Shown: positions 1 to 6,507 of the stretch, piece by piece
Layout: every line of letters starts with the position of its first letter
Numbering within the stretch: position 1 is the first letter of the stretch
From: Candidatus Nanopelagicales bacterium
GTDB taxonomy: Bacteria; Actinomycetota; Actinomycetes; S36-B12
NCBI GenBank assembly: GCA_018399515.1
Contig: JAGYOB010000294.1
Location: forward strand, 1 to 8,153
Length of the DNA: 8,153 bases
Reading direction: 5' to 3'
Position numbers and translations under genes: made by a program
The notes under the pieces: generated by a model
The model's database searches: none
What the model saw: only the letters and a program-made list of their open reading frames with translations
Told to the model about the DNA's origin: nothing

Positions 1-813
1 TCGAGGGTCGCACCATTTCGGGGCCGCCTCGGGCCCCGAGGCGCGGCGAATCGTAAACTCGCCGCTGCGGTGCGCACCCTCGACGACGCGGTCATCGACA
101 TGGTCGCCCAACGGCGTGCTGAACGCGATGGATCGCGTCCGGCGGACATGCTCGATCTGCTGCTGGCCCCGGATTCCGATGGAGACCGGCTCAGTACAGC
201 CGAGATCCGCGATCAGGTCGTCACGTTCATTGTGGCCGGTCATGAGACGGTCGCCAGCGCTCTGGCGTGGGCGATGTGGTTGATCGCCGGCGATGAACAG
301 GTACAGGATCGTCTGGCGAACGAGGCGCGTGACGTGCTGGGGGACGTTGCGGTGTCGATGGCGGATGTCCCGCGGTTGCCCTACGCCCGGGCGGTGCTCG
401 ATGAGGCTCTGCGACTGTTTCCACCCGCGTGGCTCGTGACGCGTCGATCCCTGGCTGACGACGAACTCGGTGGGCGCGAAATCCCCAAGGGCGCGCTGAT
501 CATCCTGAGTCCCTATCTGGTTCATCGCGATGAGAATGCGTGGACCGAACCGGATCGATTCGATCCCACGCGATTTCTCGATGTGTCATCACGAGGTGGT
601 GACATCGCGGTGCACTACTGGCCTTTCGGTGCTGGGCCGCGGTTATGTATTGGACGGGAATTCGCTCTCGCCGAAGGCACCCTGCTGCTCGCTGGCATCG
701 CGCGCCGGATTCGCCTGGCCCGCGATCGAGGAATACCCGACCCCCAGCCGATTCCGCAGGTGACGATACGTCCAAGCGCTGGACTTCCGCTTGCGGTCAC
801 CCGCCGCGATTGA
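1..813 (+). CDS. Cytochrome P450, 5'-truncated by window edge
   Basis: This is the C-terminal part of a cytochrome P450 haem-thiolate monooxygenase. The frame is open from base 1 with no stop and no convincing start, so the N-terminus lies outside the window; 270 residues are visible. The hallmarks appear in order: the I-helix oxygen-activation motif AGHET (bases 235-249), the K-helix ExxR in DEALRLFPP (E and R around bases 403-414), a PERF-like PDRF motif (near 550), and the haem loop FGAGPRLCIG, where Cys (646-648) is the axial haem ligand. Spacing and order are normal, so the visible part looks intact. Substrate cannot be deduced, and no ferredoxin or reductase gene adjoins it here. Its last 17 bases overlap the end of the convergent CBS gene. 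A perfect 9-bp inverted repeat lies within the coding sequence at 25-43. Family assignment is secure; subfamily and role are unknown. Confidence 0.95.
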   Translation, partial: SRVAPFRGRLGPRGAANRKLAAAVRTLDDAVIDMVAQRRAERDGSRPADMLDLLLAPDSDGDRLSTAEIRDQVVTFIVAGHETVASALAWAMWLIAGDEQVQDRLANEARDVLGDVAVSMADVPRLPYARAVLDEALRLFPPAWLVTRRSLADDELGGREIPKGALIILSPYLVHRDENAWTEPDRFDPTRFLDVSSRGGDIAVHYWPFGAGPRLCIGREFALAEGTLLLAGIARRIRLARDRGIPDPQPIPQVTIRPSAGLPLAVTRRD

Positions 814-1249
814 GGTAGTCCAACAGCGCAGACTTCTCCTCTTCGAGCGCGGACAACTTCGCTTTGACGACGTCGCCGATGCTCACGAGCCCGACGAGCA
901 GGCCCTCGTCATCGACGACGGGCAGATGTCGAATACGGGAGTCGGTCATGATCGACATCGCTTCGTCGATGTCGGAGTCCAATCCGATGGTCACAACGGG
1001 TGCGGACATGATGCTCGACACCGATCGGGGGCGAACTCCTCCGGTTGTTCCCGCATCCGGATCCGCCGCCATGGCGCGGACGATGTCGCGTTCGGAGACG
1101 ATGCCATCGATGTGGGAACCATCGTGGGTTGCGACGATCGCTCCGATGCGGTGTTCGGCGAGGAGCGCAAGCACGGTGACCACCAGATCGTCAGGCGTGA
1201 CCGTGATCACGGAGCTGCCCTTGCCGGTCAGTAGGTGTGCGATCTTCAT
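797..1249 (-). CDS. Tandem CBS-domain protein
   Basis: A 150-residue cytosolic protein made almost entirely of two CBS domains (about residues 10-62 and 78-130), which pair into a Bateman module. Visible signatures are GIVSERDIVR at the end of domain 1 and RIRHLPVVDDEGLLVGLVSIGDVVK-type sequence (residues 105-129, key elements RHLPV and GLVSIGDVV) in domain 2. Such stand-alone proteins usually bind adenine nucleotides such as AMP, ATP or SAM and act as energy or redox sensors for a partner; the ligand cannot be read here. The C-terminus (about 131-147) is a charged helix. The ATG at 1249 gives the normal family length. No good Shine-Dalgarno precedes it; a weak CAGTGT (-10-like) lies 6 bases upstream. 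It lies 95 bases downstream of hisN on the same strand, so co-transcription is possible but unproven. Confidence 0.92.
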   Translation of the reverse strand: MKIAHLLTGKGSSVITVTPDDLVVTVLALLAEHRIGAIVATHDGSHIDGIVSERDIVRAMAADPDAGTTGGVRPRSVSSIMSAPVVTIGLDSDIDEAMSIMTDSRIRHLPVVDDEGLLVGLVSIGDVVKAKLSALEEEKSALLDYLNRGG

Positions 1250-1344
1250 CCACTCACACTGACTGATCGCAGGGGTTGCGTCTAGGGGTGGGGCGAAGCT
1301 GAGTTGGTTTCGTGATCGGTGCGCGACGCATCTCGAGCACGCTG

Positions 1345-2178
1345 TCAGTCTGCCGTCCCCAGCATCTGCAGGGTGGCCTCGTGGAGATGGCCGTTCGTCG
1401 TCACGGCGCTATCCCGGGGCAGCCCACCGGTATAGGAGGTGATGCGACCGCCGGCCTCACCGATGATGGGAACGAGTGCGGCGATGTCCCAGAGGTTCAG
1501 TTCCGGTTCCCCGGCGATATCCACCGCGCCTTCGGCCACGAGCAGGTGGGACCAGAAATCGCCATAGGCGCGCATCCGCCAGGTGGCCGCATGGAGACGG
1601 TCGAGGGCACCGGGTGGCCAACCGATCGGGTCCGAATAGCTCATCGAGGCATCGGCCAGATCCTGCACGGCACTCACCGAGAGCCGACGCGGTTGGGAGT
1701 CCTCGATTCCCCGGCTGAAGGCGCCCAGACCTGATGCTGCCCACCACCGCCGACCGAGCGCGGGTGCGCTCACCACACCGAGCACGATGTCCTCGTTCTC
1801 GTTCTCGTTCTCGTTCTCGTCCGCGCCAATGCGGTGAGCGAGTGCGATCAGCGTCGCCCACACGGGCACACCGCGCACGAAATTCTTCGTACCGTCGATG
1901 GGATCGATGATCCAGCGGCGCGCTGCATCCGTCGTCGTCGGTCCGTATTCCTCGCCGAGAACGGCGTCCCCGGGTCGTTCGACGGACAGAATGCCGCGAA
2001 GCTCACGTTCGACGGACCTGTCGATCTCGGTCACCGGGGTGAGGTCAGGTTTGGTGTGCACCACCAGGTCGGCGGAGCGGAATCCGGCCAGGGTGAGCGC
2101 ATCGGCGGCGTCGGCGAGCCGAAGTGCCAGGTCGAGATCAGTGGTGAGGTCGCCAACGGGGGAGGAATCACTCGTCAC
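1345..2178 (-). CDS. hisN: HisN-type histidinol-phosphatase (inositol monophosphatase family)
   Basis: Mg2+-dependent phosphatase of the inositol monophosphatase fold. It best resembles actinobacterial HisN, which removes phosphate from L-histidinol phosphate in histidine biosynthesis. Numbered from the GTG at 2178 (277 aa), it shows the TKPDLTPVTEID segment (42-53), metal-binding GEEYG (75-79), the catalytic DPIDGT motif (92-97) and the C-terminal metal site LNLWDIAA (W230, D231). The GTG at 2178 is preferred over an in-frame GTG at 2211. The preferred start leaves the usual short lead before DLALRLADAADALT, and a TACCGT -10 motif sits 8 bases upstream, suggesting a leaderless mRNA. An odd run of alternating Glu-Asn (ENENENEN, 121-128) is encoded by a hexanucleotide repeat in a loop before IVLGVVSAPAL. 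No other his genes are in the window, so a related phosphomonoester substrate cannot be excluded. Confidence 0.88.
   Translation of the reverse strand: MTSDSSPVGDLTTDLDLALRLADAADALTLAGFRSADLVVHTKPDLTPVTEIDRSVERELRGILSVERPGDAVLGEEYGPTTTDAARRWIIDPIDGTKNFVRGVPVWATLIALAHRIGADENENENENEDIVLGVVSAPALGRRWWAASGLGAFSRGIEDSQPRRLSVSAVQDLADASMSYSDPIGWPPGALDRLHAATWRMRAYGDFWSHLLVAEGAVDIAGEPELNLWDIAALVPIIGEAGGRITSYTGGLPRDSAVTTNGHLHEATLQMLGTAD
1792..1820. repeat. In-frame hexanucleotide tandem repeat inside hisN
   Basis: CTCGTT on the + strand is repeated four times without error and followed by a partial fifth copy (CTCGT). On the coding strand this is GAGAAC and gives Glu-Asn pairs in HisN (residues about 121-129). 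The unit is a multiple of three, so copy-number changes would lengthen or shorten a loop without shifting frame. Confidence 0.95.
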
Positions 2179-2231
2179 AAAACGCCACGGTATCCGGCCG
2201 TCGGTGCACACCGACGCGTACGGTGGTGGTC
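2179..2231. promoter_or_regulatory. Divergent promoter region for hisN and DUF2231 gene
   Basis: The 53 bases between the two divergent start codons contain one TAnnnT -10 motif for each direction. TACCGT on the - strand (2187-2192) ends 8 bases before the hisN GTG. TACGGT on the + strand (2219-2224) ends 7 bases before the DUF2231 ATG. Neither gene has a clear Shine-Dalgarno, although a GGTGG lies near the + start. The -35 elements are not recognisable. Both promoters would have to overlap in this short space, so the two genes may compete for polymerase. This is inferred from motif position alone. Confidence 0.5.
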
Positions 2232-2681
2232 ATGCTCGATTCGGTGTTCGGCCTTCCCACGCACCCGCTGGTCGTCCACGCCGCGGTCGTCCTGGTGCCT
2301 CTGGCGGCGATCGGTGCCGTGATCATGGCCTTCGCGCCGAGGTTCTCAGTCCGGTTCGGTCCGGCCGTCGTCGTGATCGCCGCGATCGGCGTTATCGCAT
2401 CGATCGTCTCTCGCCAGTCGGGTGAGTCGTTAACCCTGCTGCGTGGTGTGAGCGCCGACCACCAGTCGAGCGGCTCGATCATGCCGTTGTTCGCCCTCGG
2501 ATTACTCGGGGTGACCCTCGCGCTCTGGCTGCTCGATCGTCGTGGAGCGCGCCGACGGACCCTGAGCGGACAGATCCTCGCGGTGGTCGTGGTCGCCGTC
2601 GCGGTAGTGGCGACCGGCTGGACGATCCGTACCGGACACACCGGTGCGCAGATGGTCTGGCAGGGGGTCTACCCGGCCTAG
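2232..2681 (+). CDS. DUF2231-family four-helix membrane protein
   Basis: A 149-residue integral membrane protein with four hydrophobic segments (about residues 13-34, 43-60, 84-101 and 114-133) and an Arg-rich loop (DRRGARRR, 102-109) between the last two. The N-terminus FGLPTHPLVVHAAVVLVPLA and C-terminus TGHTGAQMVWQG match the DUF2231 family, whose molecular function I do not know. His11, His16, His77 and His136 sit in or beside the helices and could bind a metal or haem; that is inference. The ATG at 2232 is preferred over GTG codons at 2223 and 2226 because family members begin just before the FGLP-HPLVVH motif and because the -10 motif TACGGT lies 7 bases upstream. Its TAG stop interlocks with the rsgA stop in the tetranucleotide CTAG (2678-2681). 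Confidence 0.85.
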   Translation: MLDSVFGLPTHPLVVHAAVVLVPLAAIGAVIMAFAPRFSVRFGPAVVVIAAIGVIASIVSRQSGESLTLLRGVSADHQSSGSIMPLFALGLLGVTLALWLLDRRGARRRTLSGQILAVVVVAVAVVATGWTIRTGHTGAQMVWQGVYPA

Positions 2682-3688
2682 CGGCTGGCCAGCAATCGAC
2701 GGAGCGAGTCCAGTCGGGCCCGCGCGTGCGGATTGGCACCGACGAAATCATCGAGGGCGCACTCGGGTTCATCGTGAGTGCAGCCACGGGGGCAGGCATC
2801 GAGCCCGGGGGCCAGGTCATCGAAGGCTCGAAGCACCGCATCGGGTGAAACATGAGCGAGTCCGAACGAGCGCACCCCGGGGGTGTCGATGATCCAACCT
2901 CCTTCGGGCAGCGCGAGGGCGACCGCGGAACTCGATGTGTGTCGGCCGCGCCCGGTGACCTCATTGACCGACCCTGTCGCGCGATCAGATCCGGGTACGA
3001 GCGCATTGACCAGGGTGGATTTGCCAACCCCCGAATGCCCGACCAGGACGGTCGAATGGTCGCGCAGTGTGCTGCGGATGGACGCCAGATCGGTCGCGCG
3101 TGGGGCCTGGGAATCAGTGCTGGTGGTTTCTCGGGAGATGGTGAGCGCCTCGACGTCGAGTGCCGCGTACCCCTCGAGAAGCTGCGCGGGATCTGCGAGA
3201 TCGCATTTCGTGACGATGAGGAGAGGGCGCAAGCCCGCCTCGTAGGCCGCGACCAGGGTTCGATCGATGAGGCGCGGGCGAGGTTCGGGGTCGACGATCG
3301 AGGTGACGATGGCGAGTTGATCGGCGTTGGCCACGATGACGCGTTCGACCGGATCTGTGTCATCGGCGGTCCGGCGCAGGGTCGTTCGACGTGCATCCAG
3401 CCGCACGATCCGGGCGAGATCATCGTCTGAGGATCCCGGCATGAACCACACTGAATCGCCGACGACGACACCCTTGCGGCCGAGCTCGCGTGCCTTGATA
3501 GCGGTGAGTTCTCGTCCGTCATCGGATTGCAATCCGAATCGACCTCGGTCGACGGTGGTCACCAGTGCGTGGTCAGCATCGTGGTGCTGTGGTCGATCCT
3601 TGGAGCGGGGTCGGGACTTGGTGCGCGAGGGGCGCACCCGGACATCGTCCTCGTCCCAGCGGCGGGGGTCACGACGCGCTGATGTCAC
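2678..3688 (-). CDS. rsgA: Ribosome small-subunit-dependent GTPase RsgA
   Basis: Circularly permuted GTPase that checks and releases late 30S ribosomal subunits, acting in the cytosol. From GTG 3688 it has 336 residues: a basic N-terminal tail (about 15-35, with DVRVRPSRTKSRPRSK), an OB-fold (about 40-105), then the permuted motifs G4 TKCD (160-163), G1/P-loop GHSGVGKST (217-225), a candidate G2 region GRGRHTSS (247-254) and G3 DTPG (268-271). A C-terminal zinc knuckle uses Cys299, Cys303, His305 and Cys310. The GTG start overlaps the aroA stop as GTGA, and a GGAG lies 8 bases upstream, so it was preferred to an ATG at 3715 that would overlap aroA by 31 bases. It is the second gene of the aroA-rsgA operon and is probably translationally coupled to aroA. 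Confidence 0.95.
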   Translation of the reverse strand: MTSARRDPRRWDEDDVRVRPSRTKSRPRSKDRPQHHDADHALVTTVDRGRFGLQSDDGRELTAIKARELGRKGVVVGDSVWFMPGSSDDDLARIVRLDARRTTLRRTADDTDPVERVIVANADQLAIVTSIVDPEPRPRLIDRTLVAAYEAGLRPLLIVTKCDLADPAQLLEGYAALDVEALTISRETTSTDSQAPRATDLASIRSTLRDHSTVLVGHSGVGKSTLVNALVPGSDRATGSVNEVTGRGRHTSSSAVALALPEGGWIIDTPGVRSFGLAHVSPDAVLRAFDDLAPGLDACPRGCTHDEPECALDDFVGANPHARARLDSLRRLLASR

Positions 3689-5001
3689 GCGCGCTGCTCC
3701 AGCATGTGGTGCCACATTCCGGGAAAGTCCGACAGCGTCTTGCGGGTCGTTGCGATGTCACGAATCCACACATCCGGGGTCCGCAGGCCCAGCACGGCAG
3801 CCGCGGTGGCCATGCGGTGATCGCCGTAGGACGACACTGTTGCGCCGTGCAGAGGCCGGGGTGTGATGCGCAGATCATCGTCACCGCATTCCACGTGGCC
3901 ACCCAGAGCCGCGAACATCTCGGCGAGTGCCGCCAATCGGTCGGTCTCGTGGCCGCGCAGATGACCGATTCCGGTCAGGTGCGAAGGCGAGGTCGCCAAC
4001 GCCGCAGCAGCCGCGATGACCGGTGCGAGTTCGCCCACGTCATGCAGATCCGCTGTCAGCCCGCTCACCTCGTTCGTCCCGTCGAGGGTCAGCCCACCGG
4101 CGTCCTGTTCGATGCGTGCGCCCATCTCGGTCAGCAGATCGCGCAATCTGTCTCCGGCCTGGGTGGTGTAGGCAGGCCAGTCAGGTATCCGCACGCGACC
4201 ACCGGTGAGCAACCCGGCCACCAGGAACGGCGCGGCATTGGACAGGTCGGGTTCGATGATCCGATCGACGGCGGCGATCGCACCGGGTTCGATATGCCAC
4301 GTCGGGTGTTCGATGGAGCCGCTGCGATGCACGGCGACGCCGTGCTCGGCCAGCATCGCGATCGTCATGGCGATGTGCGGTTGACTCGGCAGATGCGGGC
4401 CGATGTGGGTGAGGTGCAAACCGCGATCGAAGCGTGCCCCGCTGAGCAGCAATCCGCTGACGAATTGACTCGAGGCCGAAGCATCGATCTGGATGTCGCC
4501 ACCGGTGACCTGCCCGGTTCCGTCGATCGTTGCCGGCAGGTTGCCGTCGGCATCGACCACCTCGATGCCCAGATCACGCATCGCATCCAGCATGGGGCCC
4601 AGAGGTCGCTCGCGAGCCCGCTGATCCCCGTCGAATGTCACCGTTGCTCGAAACAGTGCTGCCATCGGCGGCACGAAGCGCATCACCGTGCCCGCGAGTC
4701 CGACGTCGATCCTGATATCAGGGCCGGCTGCAGACTCCGCGGGGTCGATCCGGCAATCGATGGTGCCGGCCACCCGGCCGGGCTCCGTGGTGATCGCCGA
4801 GCCCAAAGCGATCAGGGCATCGATCATCAAAGCTGTGTCGCGCGCATCGAGTGCGCCGGTGATTCGTGACGGTCCGTCGGCGAGTGCGGCGAGGATGAGG
4901 GCGCGGTTCGTTGCGGACTTGCTGCCGGGCATGGCGATCTCGGCGGTCACCGGTCGCGAGGCGAGCGGTGCCGGCCACGGGTCCGGCGGGGTCAGCGGCA
5001 T
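3685..5001 (-). CDS. aroA: 3-phosphoshikimate 1-carboxyvinyltransferase (EPSP synthase)
   Basis: Sixth step of the shikimate pathway: it joins phosphoenolpyruvate and shikimate-3-phosphate to give EPSP, in the cytosol. The 438-residue length is normal. Visible motifs: PGSKSATNRAL (25-35, with the substrate-binding Lys, Ser and Arg), GLAGTVMRF (101-109, the PEP-site glycine loop), RARERPLGP (128-136), SASSQFVSGLLLS (174-186), DVGELAP (321-327, acidic residue near the catalytic position), LRGHETDRL (348-356), GDHRMATA (393-400) and TRKTLSDFPGMW (419-430). The ATG at 5001 is chosen because the family begins about 15-25 residues before PGSKS; upstream in-frame codons do not resemble the family. 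A -10 motif TACGCT ends 8 bases upstream and no Shine-Dalgarno is seen, suggesting leaderless translation. It ends in a GTGA overlap with rsgA and is divergent from the SRAP gene. Confidence 0.97.
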   Translation of the reverse strand: MPLTPPDPWPAPLASRPVTAEIAMPGSKSATNRALILAALADGPSRITGALDARDTALMIDALIALGSAITTEPGRVAGTIDCRIDPAESAAGPDIRIDVGLAGTVMRFVPPMAALFRATVTFDGDQRARERPLGPMLDAMRDLGIEVVDADGNLPATIDGTGQVTGGDIQIDASASSQFVSGLLLSGARFDRGLHLTHIGPHLPSQPHIAMTIAMLAEHGVAVHRSGSIEHPTWHIEPGAIAAVDRIIEPDLSNAAPFLVAGLLTGGRVRIPDWPAYTTQAGDRLRDLLTEMGARIEQDAGGLTLDGTNEVSGLTADLHDVGELAPVIAAAAALATSPSHLTGIGHLRGHETDRLAALAEMFAALGGHVECGDDDLRITPRPLHGATVSSYGDHRMATAAAVLGLRTPDVWIRDIATTRKTLSDFPGMWHHMLEQRA

Positions 5002-5084
5002 CACTGAGGAGCGTAGTGGTCGGTCTGCTGCGGGAGTCCACCCGCGACGATCGGACAAGCGATGCGATGGGTCACAGTGGAGGC
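5002..5084. promoter_or_regulatory. Divergent promoter region for aroA and SRAP gene
   Basis: This 83-base gap separates the divergent starts of aroA and the SRAP gene. Toward aroA, TACGCT (5010-5015, - strand) is a good TAnnnT -10 motif ending 8 bases before the ATG. Toward the SRAP gene, CACAGT (5073-5078) is a weaker NANNNT match ending 6 bases before the ATG. A GGAGG (5079-5083) is only one base from the SRAP start codon, too close to act as a normal ribosome binding site. No SigR-type GGAAT/GTT promoter is visible in either direction. Confidence 0.45.
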
Positions 5085-5783
5085 ATGTGCGGACGCTTCG
5101 TCGCCGGTCGCGATCCGGCTGCCCTGGCTGCAGCGGTCGGTGTCGAGGAATTGCCCGAGCGAGTTCTGCCGCCCAACTACAACGTCGCCCCGACCCAGGA
5201 CGTCTCCATCGTGCGCCGTGAGCACCACACCCGGGTGCTCGATATCGCGCGTTGGGGTCTGGTCCCATCCTGGGCCAAGGACCCCGCGATCGGAAACCGG
5301 ATGATCAACGCGCGGGCCGAGACGGTCGCCCAGAAGCCCGCCTACCGTTCATCATTGGCCACTCGGCGCTGCCTGGTTCCCGCCGATGGGTTCTACGAGT
5401 GGCAGGCGCCGACGGGCACCCAGGGGCACAAGACTCCCCACTATCTGCACCCGGCCGACGGATCGGTTCTGACGATGGCGGGGCTGTATGCGCTGTGGCG
5501 AGACCCGGGGGTGGCCGACGATGGGGATCCGGCTGCGTGGCTGATGTCGACGACGATTCTGACGACGGTCGCCGAGGGAGCCGTGGCCGACATCCACGAC
5601 CGCAGTCCGGTGCCCGTCGCCCCTTCGCTGTGGGAGGAGTGGCTCGACCCGCAGGTGCCCGGTCCCGCCGTGCTGGCGCGGGTGCTCATCGGTCCACCGG
5701 CTGGGTACTGGGACATGTATCCGGTCTCGTCAGCGGTGAACAACCCGCGCAATAACTCCGCCGATCTGATCGCTCCCGCCTGA
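5085..5783 (+). CDS. SRAP-family protein (YedK/HMCES type)
   Basis: SOS-response-associated peptidase family protein of 232 residues. Characterised relatives (bacterial YedK, human HMCES) shield abasic sites in single-stranded DNA by linking the N-terminal Cys to the abasic sugar as a thiazolidine. The start is fixed by the family rule that Cys follows Met1, because Met removal exposes the nucleophile: the protein begins MCGRF. Other active-site residues fall where expected: Asn75 in NARAET, Glu105 in GFYEW and His171 in HDRSPVP. PNYNVAPTQ (30-38) and RWGLVPSWAKD (56-66) are further family motifs. It lies between aroA (divergent) and sigR (46 bases downstream to the first possible start), as in mycobacteria. 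It could be read through into sigR, but sigR has its own promoters. No LexA-type box is evident in its short upstream region. Confidence 0.95.
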   Translation: MCGRFVAGRDPAALAAAVGVEELPERVLPPNYNVAPTQDVSIVRREHHTRVLDIARWGLVPSWAKDPAIGNRMINARAETVAQKPAYRSSLATRRCLVPADGFYEWQAPTGTQGHKTPHYLHPADGSVLTMAGLYALWRDPGVADDGDPAAWLMSTTILTTVAEGAVADIHDRSPVPVAPSLWEEWLDPQVPGPAVLARVLIGPPAGYWDMYPVSSAVNNPRNNSADLIAPA

Positions 5784-5794
5784 CCGGATCATCG

Positions 5795-5820
5795 GGAATA
5801 GCCCCAGCCACGCACGCGTT
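5795..5820 (+). promoter_or_regulatory. Predicted SigR-type autoregulatory promoter of sigR
   Basis: GGAAT (5795-5799, part of GGGAAT) and GTT (5818-5820, part of CGTT) are separated by exactly 18 bases. This matches the promoter consensus of SigR in Streptomyces and closely resembles that of SigH in mycobacteria. It lies 12 bases after the SRAP stop and upstream of sigR, the usual place for the autoregulated promoter of this sigma factor. Transcription would begin about 5826-5830, at or just before an in-frame GTG. This is the only such match I found in the intergenic regions of the window. Confidence 0.8.
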
Positions 5821-5881
5821 ACTGCGTTCGTGCCCACTCTCGCCAACGACCGACCCGTGCGGGAGTGGCCATCGGTCGGGT

Positions 5882-5887
5882 TAGGCT
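5882..5887 (+). promoter_or_regulatory. Predicted basal (housekeeping) -10 element for sigR
   Basis: TAGGCT fits the TAnnnT -10 consensus and ends 8 bases before the sigR ATG at 5896, so its transcript would be nearly or fully leaderless. No clear -35 is seen 16-18 bases upstream. It would be the second, constitutive promoter, downstream of the SigR-dependent one. Confidence 0.45.
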
Positions 5888-5895
5888 CGTCAACG

Positions 5896-6507
5896 ATGGT
5901 CGATTCTGGTGAACTCGCGCAGAGCGAGACTGATGAGGAGCGGGCCGCGCGATTCGAGCGCGACGCCCTGCCCTACCTCGACCAGTTGTACCGCGGTGCG
6001 ATTCGGATGACCCGCAATCCCGCAGATGCGGAGGATCTCGTCCAGGAGACTTTCATCAAGGCGTTCGCGAAATTCGACTCCTTCAGCGAGGGCACCAACC
6101 TCAAGGCCTGGCTGTATCGCATCATGACCAACACGTTCATCACCTCCTATCGGCGTCGCCAGCGCGAACCGATGCAGACATCCGCCGACGAACTCACCGA
6201 CTGGCAACTCGCCAAGACGCCGGCGTTCACGACGGGGGAGTTGCGCTCGGCGGAGGCCGAGGCCTTGGACCGCATCACTGATTCCGCGGTGCTCGAGGCG
6301 TTGGCCTCCATCCCGGAGGATTTCCGTATCGCGGTCTATCTTGCTGATGTCGAAGGGTTCAGCTACAAGGAGATCGCCGAGATCATGGGGACTCCGGTCG
6401 GCACCGTGATGTCGCGCCTGCATCGTGGGAGAGCGTTGCTGCGCGGCCACCTGGCTGAGTACGCCCGCGATCACGGATTCGCCACGGCGGGGGAGGCGGC
6501 CCCATGA
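5896..6507 (+). CDS. sigR: Redox-responsive ECF sigma factor SigR (SigH in mycobacteria)
   Basis: Group IV (ECF) sigma factor of 203 residues that directs RNA polymerase to thiol-oxidative-stress promoters such as thioredoxin, mycothiol and proteolysis genes. Region 2 spans about 27-90 (DQLYRGAIRMTRNPADAEDLVQETFIKAF, then NLKAWLYRIMTNTFI with the promoter-melting and -10 contacts). Region 4 spans about 132-185 (ALASIPEDFRIAVYLADVEG, then YKEIAEIMGTPVGTVMSRLHRGR, the -35-binding helix-turn-helix). ETDEERAARFERDALP and TDWQLAKTP are close to mycobacterial SigH. ATG 5896 is taken as the main start. The frame is open upstream to GTG 5830, just after a SigR-type promoter, so an isoform with 22 extra residues is possible. 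The stop overlaps the rsrA start (ATGA), coupling sigma and anti-sigma synthesis. Confidence 0.96.
   Translation: MVDSGELAQSETDEERAARFERDALPYLDQLYRGAIRMTRNPADAEDLVQETFIKAFAKFDSFSEGTNLKAWLYRIMTNTFITSYRRRQREPMQTSADELTDWQLAKTPAFTTGELRSAEAEALDRITDSAVLEALASIPEDFRIAVYLADVEGFSYKEIAEIMGTPVGTVMSRLHRGRALLRGHLAEYARDHGFATAGEAAP

Noticed and set aside
1256..1284. Possible promoter for the CBS gene (TAGACG, 17-base spacer, CAGTGT on the - strand)
   Set aside because: Both hexamers are weak matches and co-transcription from hisN is equally possible, so it was not listed as a feature.
1469..1497. GGAAC followed by GTT on the + strand, resembling a SigR promoter
   Set aside because: The spacer is 21 bases rather than about 18, it lies inside hisN in antisense, and no gene starts downstream.
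1834..2425. Two overlapping + strand frames opposite the 5' half of hisN and running into the DUF2231 gene
   Set aside because: Composition and position are those of antisense frames; hisN and DUF2231 explain the DNA with clear motifs.
2479..3522. 347-codon - strand frame overlapping rsgA and the DUF2231 gene
   Set aside because: It runs in a different frame from rsgA on the same strand, is full of Arg/Ser/Pro low complexity, and lacks the GTPase motifs that the true frame has.
3565..4869. Long + strand open frame (434 codons) opposite aroA and rsgA
   Set aside because: It is antisense to two well-supported genes, shows no family motif, and reflects the low stop frequency of GC-rich antisense frames.
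5079..5083. GGAGG just before the SRAP start as a Shine-Dalgarno
   Set aside because: Only one base separates it from the ATG, too close for normal ribosome positioning; the start is fixed instead by the required Cys2.
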